Source of the DNA: Streptomyces regalis
GTDB lineage: Bacteria; Actinomycetota; Actinomycetes; Streptomycetales; Streptomycetaceae
Direction: 5' to 3'
Length of the DNA: 64,000 nt
NCBI RefSeq assembly: GCF_001509475.1
Contig: NZ_LLZG01000153.1
Location: forward strand, 1-64,000
Each line of letters begins with the position of its first letter. Position 1 is the stretch's first letter. The notes below the pieces were generated by a model, which ran no database searches, had not been told where the DNA came from, and saw only the letters and a list, made by a program, of their open reading frames with translations. Positions 25,427 through 33,443 of this stretch are shown in pieces. Position numbers and translations under genes: made by a program.

Positions 25427-26094
25427 CGGTACTCGTCCATCGCGACGAGGCCGCGGGCGAGTTCTCCGGACGGCACGAGCCCCAGCCTCAGGGCGTGGGC
25501 GACCGCCTGGGTCCGGCTGTGCACGCCGAGCTTGTCGAAGATGTGGCTGACGTACGTTTTCACGGTCTGCTGCCCGATGCGCAGCTCACGCGCGATCTCC
25601 TTGTTCGCCTTGCCTCGGGCGAGCATGACCAGGACCTCCGACTCGCGCTCGGTGAGACGTCCCGGCTGGGCGGCGTCCGTGACCTGGTCGACCAGGCGAG
25701 CGACCGCTGTGCTGGAGACGTACGTCCGCCCGGCCGCCACGGCCTTCACCGCGTGCCGCAGCTCGTCGGCCTCCGCGTTCTTCAACAGGAAGCCCGTCGC
25801 GCCCGCACGCACGGCCGCCATCACCGCACCACCGTCCAATGCGCTCGCCAGCGCCACCACTCTGACTTCGGGCAGCTCCTGGCGGATCTGCTCCGTGGCC
25901 TCGATGCCGTCCATGACGGGCAGCATCAGGTCCATCAGCACCACGTCCGGGCTCAGTTCCCGGGCCAGCCGTACAGCCTCCCGGCCGTTGGTTGTCTCGC
26001 CGGCCACCGCTATGTCACCGTCAAGACTCAGGAAGGCGCGCAGGCCCTCCCGGACCACCGCGTGGTCCTCCGCGATCAAAACATGAACTGCCAC
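25414..26094 (-). CDS. NarL/LuxR-type response regulator paired with GAF kinase
   Basis: A 226-aa regulator. The receiver domain has the acidic pair in IAEDHAVVREG, the phosphoacceptor Asp in VLMDLMLPVMDG and the Lys in FLLKNAEADE. The LuxR-type helix-turn-helix (about 155-215) reads LTERESEVLVMLARGKANKEIARELRIG. Its stop overlaps the kinase start, so the pair is one operon with the regulator first. The pair resembles the dormancy/oxygen-sensing DevRS/OsdKR type of actinobacteria in layout, which is a guess from architecture only. Confidence 0.9.
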   Translation of the reverse strand: MAVHVLIAEDHAVVREGLRAFLSLDGDIAVAGETTNGREAVRLARELSPDVVLMDLMLPVMDGIEATEQIRQELPEVRVVALASALDGGAVMAAVRAGATGFLLKNAEADELRHAVKAVAAGRTYVSSTAVARLVDQVTDAAQPGRLTERESEVLVMLARGKANKEIARELRIGQQTVKTYVSHIFDKLGVHSRTQAVAHALRLGLVPSGELARGLVAMDEYRWSA

Positions 26095-26235
26095 TGGTGA
26101 TCTCCGTTGTCGAGCACGGGCTCACGGCACCCACCACGGCTCACCCACGGTGCGCGCCCTGAGGCCTGCACGGTCGGCATCCGCCCCAGGCTTTCACTCC
26201 GCTGCCCGGGGCACACAGGGAACGTAACTGGATAT

Positions 26236-27177
26236 TTACGACATATTGGAAACACGCGGCGGCCCGCGCTCATTCCATACCCGGGAGTGAGAGGCCACCG
26301 TCGTTACAGCGGGGCTCGTCTGCCGCAACTCGAGGACACGGGACGAGGGACTCCGCGCCGCCGCACCGGTGGAACACGGCATGGCTGTCGACCCATGTCG
26401 CACGCCGCGCCCACGAGGCCTCGGCGCCCCGCCGGCCATGGCTGCCGAGGGAGCCGGCCACGGCGCAGGATCCGTCCGCAGGCGCTCCCGCAGGCTCCTA
26501 CCCCATACGGTAACGCGCTCAACGACCGGCTCGCAGCGCGGCAGGGCCAGCAGCACCAGCGCCCCGGCAGCCCAACCACCCAAGGCGTCGCTGAACCAGT
26601 GATGTCCCAGGTAGACCGTGGTCAGCCCGACCACCAGCGCGACCAGCGCAGCCAGCACACCCGCTGTCCTGCGATGACGCGTGGCCAGGTACGTCAACGT
26701 CCCCCAGACGACGACACTGTTGGCTGTGTGGCCGGACGGGAACATGTCGCCACCCCGGAAGAACTCATCGGATCCGATGGCATGCGCGTAGCCGGGCCCC
26801 AGGCGTCCGGTGCCGAGTTTGACCGCGCCGACACTCAGGTTGAGCAGCAACAGCGCCGTCAGGAAGATCAGCAGCGGGCGTGGGTTCCGGCTCCGCCAGA
26901 AGCGCCACCCCAGCCAGGCCAGCGCCACTGTCGCCGTCGGTCCGCGCTGCCCTGCGACGACAAGGACATCCAGGAGCCCTCCCGGCTGTGGCCACTGTTT
27001 GTACGGCCGCCACATGGCCACGCGCCAGTCGAACTCCAGCAGGGGTGACCGGGTAAGCACCGCCAGGAAGACGGCTACGTATGCCCCGGCCACCAGCGCG
27101 AAGAGAGTCGTCATGCGCCTGCCACGCGCTCCGGGGAAGAGCCTTGCTCTCCTCAGAGGGAGTGCCATGATGCCCAT
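26236..27177 (-). CDS. PAP2 family membrane phosphatase
   Basis: A 313-aa membrane protein with six helices and the three phosphatase motifs of the PAP2 superfamily: KLGTGRLGP (motif 1, shortened relative to KxxxxxxRP), PSGHTAN (motif 2, catalytic His) and GHHWFSDALGG (motif 3, nucleophile His). Such enzymes remove phosphate from lipid phosphates such as undecaprenyl diphosphate or phosphatidate, facing outside. The ATG at 27175-27177 has GGGAG upstream. The last 90 or so residues are Arg- and Pro-rich and unlike the family, perhaps because the original stop has been lost. Upstream lies the pseudogene field. Confidence 0.83.
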   Translation of the reverse strand: MGIMALPLRRARLFPGARGRRMTTLFALVAGAYVAVFLAVLTRSPLLEFDWRVAMWRPYKQWPQPGGLLDVLVVAGQRGPTATVALAWLGWRFWRSRNPRPLLIFLTALLLLNLSVGAVKLGTGRLGPGYAHAIGSDEFFRGGDMFPSGHTANSVVVWGTLTYLATRHRRTAGVLAALVALVVGLTTVYLGHHWFSDALGGWAAGALVLLALPRCEPVVERVTVWGRSLRERLRTDPAPWPAPSAAMAGGAPRPRGRGVRHGSTAMPCSTGAAARSPSSRVLELRQTSPAVTTVASHSRVWNERGPPRVSNMS

Positions 27178-27447
27178 GCCGTAACTCCCGGTCCCCTCGG
27201 GAACTTCGACCGCGTGACCAAGCGCAGAGTCCGAACGCGGCGCGACGCAACGACACACGAAGGGAAACCCGGCTCGATCCGCCCGGAATTCCCGTTTCAT
27301 CAAATATATCCCCGCGAGCCTGCAGCGACGATGTGACGGATCTCGCCGGCCCACAGCACGATGAGTGTCGCCGGGTGGCGAGGGTGACGTTGCCTTGTCG
27401 TCCCAGGGCATGCCGGACTTCACCGGGTCGGCGCAGCTCCCTCCCGG

Positions 27448-27546
27448 GTCGGCAGGGACGTTGGTCCGCCACAGGGCATGGACGACGAAGAGAGTGCGCA
27501 ACACACCCACGGTGATGAGCAGTTCACCGAGCCCGCCGATGGCCTT
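27448..27546 (-). pseudogene. class E sortase N-terminal fragment
   Basis: About 33 codons read like the N-terminal membrane segment of an actinobacterial class E sortase: IGGLGELLITVGVLRTLFVVH, then LWRTNV. The catalytic domain (TLxTC) is absent. The fragment reads through in frame toward the PAP2 gene without a function of its own. Confidence 0.5.
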
Positions 27547-27571
27547 CGCTGTGGTGTCCGTCGGGAGGGCG

Positions 27572-27808
27572 TCACACGAGGAAGTCCGCGAGGTCACGGA
27601 CGAGCGCGGCCATCGGCTTGGCGCCGACGATGGTCTTGGCGACCTCGATCTTGTTGTCGTAGTCGGCGGCGATCGCCTCCAGGGCCGGCGCGACCTGACG
27701 GCACGGACCGCACCAGGCGGCCCAGAATTCCGCCAGGACGGGCTTGTCGCTCATGAGGACGTCCTGCTCGAAGGAGTCGTCGGTCACCTTCTTCAGGGTG
27801 CGGGCCGC
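27572..27808 (-). pseudogene. thioredoxin with internal deletion
   Basis: About 78 codons. The first 55 are a clean thioredoxin: LKKVTDDSFEQDVL, the active site WCGPCR, then APALEAIAADYDNKIEVAK. The reading then jumps to KTIVGAKPMAALVRDLADFL, the last strand and helix of the family. About 35-40 central residues, including the conserved cis-Pro region, are missing in frame. The start is also lost, as the frame runs in from the egtD remnant. The fold cannot be complete, so I call a pseudogene. Confidence 0.75.
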
Positions 27809-27959
27809 GGCGGTCTCCTTGGCTCGATGGCGCGTGGGGACGGGGAAGGAACCCGGGAGGGCGACCGCACATTCCCTCCCTGCATCAGTCGGGAATGGCG
27901 AGTAGAAGAGCGAAGCGCTGCGCCCGGTCGGTCCACCACTGGCGCACCGCGAACCCGGC

Positions 27960-28345
27960 GGACCCTGGACCGCAGCCGCATCTCGACGCGTTCCTCGTAC
28001 GTGTTCCACACCGCGTGGTGGGTGAAGGCCGGGGTGTCGAAGTCGGCGTCGAGCAACAGGGCGTCATTGTGGTCGAGTTGGCCGCAAAGGGTGGTGTAGA
28101 AAGCGGCGCGCTGGGCCGAGTCCAGGTTGCCGACGAGGGAGCCGAGGACGGCGATCAACCGCGGCCCGGTGCCGGATGGGGGTAGGGCGGGATCAGTCTC
28201 GAAGCCCGTGACTGCCCGCACCAGGGCGGAGAAGGAGACGTCGACGAGTGCGTACTGCTCCAGTGTTCCGCCGGTGGTGAGCGCGTCCAGCAGCAGCCGG
28301 GTGTTCTCCGATGCGCCCGAGCCGACTTCTGAGCACGACCTCCCC
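27960..28345 (-). pseudogene. egtD: broken egtD (histidine methyltransferase) remnant
   Basis: Part of an EgtD-like SAM methyltransferase. The SAM-binding loop and next helix are clear (EVGSGASENTRLLLDALTT), followed by YALVDVSFSALVRAV, LIAVLGSLVGNLDSAQRAAF and DHNDALLLDADF. The N-terminal part and the C-terminal substrate domain are missing or out of frame. In working operons EgtD makes hercynine from histidine, the first step to ergothioneine, so its loss would end the pathway unless another copy exists. Confidence 0.75.
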
Positions 28346-28399
28346 CAGCGCCTTGAGGGCCTTGGAGGTACCCCCACCGGGGCGGGGCGCAACGGAGTC

Positions 28400-28801
28400 T
28401 CGACGCCGAGGGGGGTGGCCACGGGCAGGAGACCGATCGCGTACGCCCTGCCAGTCATGGGCGCCGTCGACCGGCTCGGAGGCGACGACGCGGTCCTCCG
28501 TAACGCGGTAGCCGAGGGTGTCGTCCCAGCGGGTGGCGGTGATGGTGTGGCCGTCGGCGAGCAGCAGGTTGAGCCAGGTCGCAAGCCCTGCGGGCCGTAT
28601 GGCGGCGAAGTCCCGAACGAGCCCATGGCGTAGATATGGACGGAGCGGGCCAGGTCGGGCAGGTTGCCGCCCGTCCAGATGATCATCGACCGGCGGTAGG
28701 GCGCCGGCAGGCGGTAGCCGCCGGGCTGACACCAGCCGATGCGGAATTCGTCCACGTTCACCGTGCCGTGTCTCTGCCTGCGCGGCGAGGTGACGGCACA
28801 T
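28400..28801 (-). pseudogene. egtC: broken egtC (glutamine amidotransferase-type hydrolase) remnant
   Basis: The gene still starts MCRHLA with the catalytic Cys2, and its ATG overlaps the egtB stop (ATGA at 28798-28801). Roughly 30 residues are then missing. RHGTVNVDEFRIGWC continues in another frame and runs on to IIWTGGNLPDLARSVHIYA. A further shift restores WLNLLLADGHTITATRWDD and VVASEPVDGAHDW. At least two frameshifts and two deletions prevent a product. EgtC normally removes glutamate in ergothioneine synthesis. Confidence 0.8.
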
Positions 28802-30183
28802 CAGGCCGCCCTCATCCGCGGAGCACCGTCGACATCACGGACGGTGCGGAAGCCTGCGAAGATCTGTCGGCGGACGGGGAAGTCCCAGTTGCGGAACGTG
28901 GCCCGGCAAACGGTCGGGCCGGTGGCGAAGGAGCCACCACGCAGCACGTTGCACTGGGGGCCGAAGAAGACCTCGCTGTGCTCCCGGTGGGGGAAGGCGC
29001 GGAATCCCGGGTAGCCGGTGAAGTCGGAGGACGTCCACTCCCACACGTCGCCCAGCAACTGCCCGGCCCCGCACGGGGCGGTCCCGATGGGATACGAGCC
29101 GACGGGCGCGGGCTGCAGGTGGTGCTGGCCGACGTTGGCGTGCCACGAGTCGGCCTCCCACTCGCCCCACGGGTTGCGCCAACTGCGTCCCGTGGCGGGG
29201 TCGTGGCGGGCGGCCTTCTCCCACTCGGCCTCCGCCGGCAGCCGCCGCCCGGCCCAGCGCGCATAGGCGTCCGCCTCGTACCAGCACACGTGCACCACCG
29301 GCTCGTCGGGTGGCACCTCCTCGGTTCGGCCGAAGCGACGCCGCAGCCAGGTGTCCCCGTCCCGCTGCCAGAACAACGGAGCTTCCAAGCCCACGTGTTG
29401 GCGGTGCTTCCAGCCCTCCGGATGCCACCAGAGCGGCTCGGCGTAACCGCCGTCGGCAATGAACTCCTGGTAGGCCGCGTTGCTGACGGGGGTGGTGTCC
29501 AGCCAGAAGGCGGGGACGTCGACGGTGTGGGCGGGGCGCTCGTTGTCCAGGGCCCACGGGTCGGTGGAGGTGCCCATGATGAACTCGCCCGCCGGGACAA
29601 GGACTTCGCCGGGCAGCCGGTGAACGGGCGTCGCGGCGGGCCCGGGAGGCGGCGCGTGCAGGACGGCGGGGCCGTGGCGCAGCTGGTGGGTGGCGAGCAT
29701 CGTCTCGTCGTGCTGCTGCTCGTGCTGGGCGACCATGCCGAAGACGAAGCCGTCCTGGAACAGTGGACTTCCTGTCACAGGAGCGTCGCTGAGAACCTCC
29801 AAGGCGTGGATGCGGACCTGCCCGAGATAGGCGCGGGCGGCGTCCGGACTCAGCAGCGGCAGTTCGGCGCGGGTGGCCCAGGGCTGTTCGACCGTGTTGT
29901 ACAGCATGTCGAGTTCGCCGCGCAGCGCCGGGCGGCCGCCCGCTTCGCGCAGTAGCCAGATCTCCTCCTGGTTGGCGATGTGCGCCATGTCCCACACCAG
30001 CGGGGGCACCAACGGCGAGTGCCGCGCGGTCAGTTCGTGCTCGTCCAGGCACTCGGTCAGGGTCAGGGTGTGGCGCCGCGCCGCGTCCAGGGCCTGCGCC
30101 GCGCGCACCTTCACCGTCTGGGGCCGAGACTCCGCGATGATCGCGGTGACGGTGCCGATCGGTATGTGGTTCATGCCTGTCAT
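28801..30183 (-). CDS. egtB: ergothioneine sulfoxide synthase EgtB
   Basis: A 460-aa intact protein. The N-terminal DinB-like domain carries the iron ligands: a His in VWDMAHIANQEE and the HxxxH pair in QHEQQHDE. The C-terminal FGE-sulfatase-like domain runs from about residue 200 (GEFIMGTSTDPWALDNERPAH) to VLRGGSFATGPTVCRATFRNW. EgtB uses iron and oxygen to join gamma-glutamylcysteine to hercynine. The start has GGAAGGAGG upstream. It is the only whole gene of a leftward egtA-egtB-egtC-egtD order; its neighbours on both sides are broken. It may still be translated but should lack substrate unless egtA and egtD functions are supplied elsewhere. Confidence 0.92.
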   Translation of the reverse strand: MTGMNHIPIGTVTAIIAESRPQTVKVRAAQALDAARRHTLTLTECLDEHELTARHSPLVPPLVWDMAHIANQEEIWLLREAGGRPALRGELDMLYNTVEQPWATRAELPLLSPDAARAYLGQVRIHALEVLSDAPVTGSPLFQDGFVFGMVAQHEQQHDETMLATHQLRHGPAVLHAPPPGPAATPVHRLPGEVLVPAGEFIMGTSTDPWALDNERPAHTVDVPAFWLDTTPVSNAAYQEFIADGGYAEPLWWHPEGWKHRQHVGLEAPLFWQRDGDTWLRRRFGRTEEVPPDEPVVHVCWYEADAYARWAGRRLPAEAEWEKAARHDPATGRSWRNPWGEWEADSWHANVGQHHLQPAPVGSYPIGTAPCGAGQLLGDVWEWTSSDFTGYPGFRAFPHREHSEVFFGPQCNVLRGGSFATGPTVCRATFRNWDFPVRRQIFAGFRTVRDVDGAPRMRAA

Positions 30184-30234
30184 GGCAGGCCTCCTTCCGA
30201 GAGGTGGGGTGCATCCGGGAGGTGGGGTGGGCCG

Positions 30235-31020
30235 GGCAGCGGCCGCGCGGCGGACAGCCGCCGATGAAGTCGGACACCGCACGCTGCATCAGTTCAGGCG
30301 TGCCCCAGTCGTACGCCGCCCCGTACGCCGCCCCGTACGCCGCCTTCGCCGCCGTCGGGTCGTCCAACTGCACGGTGGTGACCAGCACTGGAACGATCCC
30401 GCCGTCACAACGCTGGGTGTCGATCATCCGCAGCCACGGGTGGCCGCCCGGACGCACGGGCGGGAAGAGCGCGGTCAGGTCACGTCCGCGTGAGTGGCAG
30501 GCCGTTCGGTCGTCTCGCCGCGCAGCCAGGTGCGCAGCGGCAGGTACGGGGGCGCCGTCCAGTCGGCGGGCGGGGTGCGGCGTACGTACATCACGCGAGT
30601 GTCCGGCGCGTAGCGCACCCAGGCGGTACGCGGGCCGACCCGGGTGCCGACAGGCCGCCGGGTGTGGCCCCGCTCCATGCGCCCCCACACCGCCTGCCGG
30701 GAGGAGACCCAGCTGGTGGACCGTCCCTGGTACAGCGGGGAGTCGGCAATGGCGGCGATCAGCACCGGGGCCAGGGGGCGGGCCGGCAGCCACCGGAACC
30801 GGCAGCCCGTAACCCCGTCGCAGTCGCCCCCCGGCGTCCACGTTGACCTGCCCTGCAGCCGTGGGCCGCATCATCACCAGCGTCCGGTGGTGGGGATGGT
30901 CCGGCACACGGGACGGTGTCTCCGCGACGCGCCGTGCCACCAAGGCCGCCGGAGGGCAGCTGAGCCCGATCTGGCCGCCCGGCTCCCGGATCACCGCACT
31001 TCCCCGGGGCCTGCACTGCA
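30235..31020 (-). pseudogene. egtA: broken egtA (glutamate-cysteine ligase) remnant
   Basis: Pieces of an EgtA-like ligase lie in order but in different frames. First comes GGQIGLSCPPAA, then a scrap ending AGQVNVDAG. Next is LIAAIADSPLYQGRSTSWVS (30765 leftward) with RTAWVRYAPDTRVMYVRR. Finally, in another frame, LTALFPPVRPGGHPWLRMID and LDDPTAAKAA. A 12-bp tandem repeat (GTACGCCGCCCC, three copies at 30310-30345) has expanded the last part. EgtA makes gamma-glutamylcysteine. Several frameshifts and missing segments make this a clear pseudogene. Confidence 0.78.
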
Positions 31021-31329
31021 GCCGTGGGCGGGCGGCCCAGGCTGCAGTGTTCGATGCGGCGGGCCGGTCTTGAAGCACACGCCGTGCACATGCGTCGTCT
31101 CGGCGTCCTCCCCCCGCAGCGGGACGCCTGCCTCACGGACGGTCGTCGTTTCCACGGCGCCCCCAGACGACGTTCTCGGTGATTCGTGAGCCGGATGGGA
31201 AACCCGCTGGGCCGTTCGGGGGATTCCACCCCACGTGAATTCGGCACCGAACGGTTCACCGGGATGAGCGGCACGCGAAGAGCCGCGAGCCGCACCTGTT
31301 TGCCCGGCCGCCGGTCCGGTGTGGGTCCC

Positions 31330-32909
31330 GGACCTCAGCGCCTCAGCGGAGCCCGCCTCACGGCGCTGGTCAGCCGGGACGGCAGCATCGACTGGCTGTG
31401 CCTGCCCCGGTTCGACAGCCCCTCGGTCTTCGCGGCGCTGCTGGACACGGGGGCCGGCCACTGGAGCCGCCGGCGATCCCCACCGACTCGGCGAGGGTGC
31501 GGAGTTGCTGCTGTTGCGCGAGGTCAGTGTTCCAGAGGCTCGGTGGAGGTGGCGCTGGAGTTCGGGCCCCGGCCTGAGTACGGCCGCGTGGTCCCGGCGC
31601 TGCGGGTGGTGGAGGGCGGCGTACGGGCCCGGGGCGGGCCTGCGGCGCTGGCCCTGTCCAGCTTCGTCCCCCTCACCGTCAGCGCAGACCAGAGCGCACG
31701 GGGCACCGTACGACTGTCGGCGGGAGAGGCGACCCGTTTCGCCCTGCACTACGCGGCCCTGCCCGATCCCCGCCCCCGCATCCTGAGCCAGGAGGACATC
31801 GCCCACCGGCTCTCCGACACCGTCACGGCCTGGCACCGCTGGTCGGCCGAGCACCAGAACTACGACGGCCCCTGGCGCGATCAGGTGCGGTTCGCCGGCC
31901 GGGTGCTGCAGGCCCTGTCCTACCAGCCCACCGGCGCTATCGTCGCCGCCCCCACCACATCCCTGCCCGAACGCGCCGGCGGACGGCGCAACTGGGACTA
32001 CCGCTCCACCGCGGATGCCGCCGCCACCGGCTGGACCCGCACCCATCTGCAGATCATGTACGGCATCGGGGGCGAACACGATCTGACCGAGCGGGAGTTG
32101 CCCCACCTGTTCGGCTGGAAGGGCAGTCGCCCGGTCCGGGTCGGCAACGCCGCCTGGAACCAGCCACAGGTGGACGTCTACGGCGAACTGCCGGACAGCG
32201 CGGCCCGCTTCGCCCCGCAACTGGACACCACCGACGGCACCCAGCGGGCCTTCCTGATGTCCCTGGCGGACGCCGCCGTCGAGGCCTGGCACCAGCCCGA
32301 CCACGGCATCTGGGAGATCCGCGGCGCACCCCGGCACTTCCTGCACTCCAAGCTCATGTGCTGGGTGGCCCTGGACCGCGCCCTCAAACTCGCCGACCGC
32401 CTCGGAGCTCAGCAGCGTGCGGAGGAGTGGCGCAGTGCCCACGACGAGATCCGCACCGCCATCGAGCGGCACGGATTCAGCGAGACGGTGGGCGCCTTCA
32501 CCCAGTCGTTCGGCTCCACCGCGCTGGATACCTCCGCCCTGATGCTGCCCATCACCGGCTTCCTGCCCGCCACCGACCCGCGCGTGCCGGCCACGCTCGA
32601 CGCCATCACCGAGCACCTCACGCGAGGGCAGTTTCCTGCTGTGCACCTTCTGGCTCGCCCAGGTCCAAGCCCTCGCGGGGCGCACGGACCAGGCCCGGGC
32701 GACCTTCGAGCGGGCCGCCTCCTGCGCCAACGACCTCGGCCTGCTCTCCGAACAGGCCGACCCACGCACGGGGACACTGCTCGGCAACTTCCCCCCAGGC
32801 CTTCAGCCATATCGGACTGGTCAACGCCGCCTGGGCCATCCACTGCGCGGAACAGGCCCAGGCCGACGGACTCAGCGCCGCAGCACACCACATCCCCACA
32901 GAGGTGTAG
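31330..32909 (+). pseudogene. decayed GH15 family gene
   Basis: A second GH15 gene, related to the intact one at 20046-21977: LVSRDGSIDWLCLPRFDS, VLQALSYQPTGAIVAAPTTS, DHGIWEIRGAPRHFLHSK. About 60 residues are missing after the first motif. The essential RNWDYRFSWVRD region is cut after NWDYR, losing the following catalytic stretch. Near 32640 the frame shifts, and the family C-terminus (AFSHIGLVNAAWAIHCAEQA) continues in another frame to the stop at 32909. The product could not be a working hydrolase. Confidence 0.85.
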
Positions 32910-33443
32910 AGCCGGCGGCCTCGTCAGCAACGGCAACATTCGGCAGTGACCGACTGCGCGGCACTTCCAGTCCCTGCCTGCCGTCGGGCTTTCCGCTGTC
33001 CGTGCGGTTCGGCCATGGCACGGGGCTGCCGGGCCGGCCAGTCCGTGCCTGGCCACCGCCACGGCCGCCACCGTCACGATCGGCGCAGCCGCCGATGGCC
33101 CGCCGAACCCGCTGCCGGTCGACCCGCGACCCGCACAACGGCGGCCCTGAGGAAGGAACCGCAGGCTGCGCATCAGGCGACGATGCGCCGACGGATCGCC
33201 ACGTCGGTCCTGGGCCGGGACTTCAAGTCCATACTCACGCTCGCAGACCGCGGCCTCCTTGCGCCTCCAAGCCTTCGCCTTCAAAGCTCTTTGCCCCCTG
33301 CCCTTGATGATCCAGGGCGCCGTCTCCGTCCCGGCAGCGCCGGTCGATCGCCGACGAGTCCGGACTCCTGACACGTGGGCGAGGCTGTCCATCACTTGGA
33401 CCGGCCATGGCCACCAGGAATCGGCAATGCTACAAATACTCGC
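32910..33443. other. gene-free stretch
   Basis: No frame in these 534 bp shows recognisable protein character and no RNA gene or strong repeat is seen. It should carry the promoter of the SpoIIE-type gene at 33444, but I could not identify one with confidence. Confidence 0.45.

Noticed and set aside
30310..30345. 12-bp tandem repeat as a functional regulatory element of egtB
   Set aside because: It lies within the egtA remnant and encodes repeated Ala-Ala-Tyr-Gly; a slippage expansion in a pseudogene is simpler.
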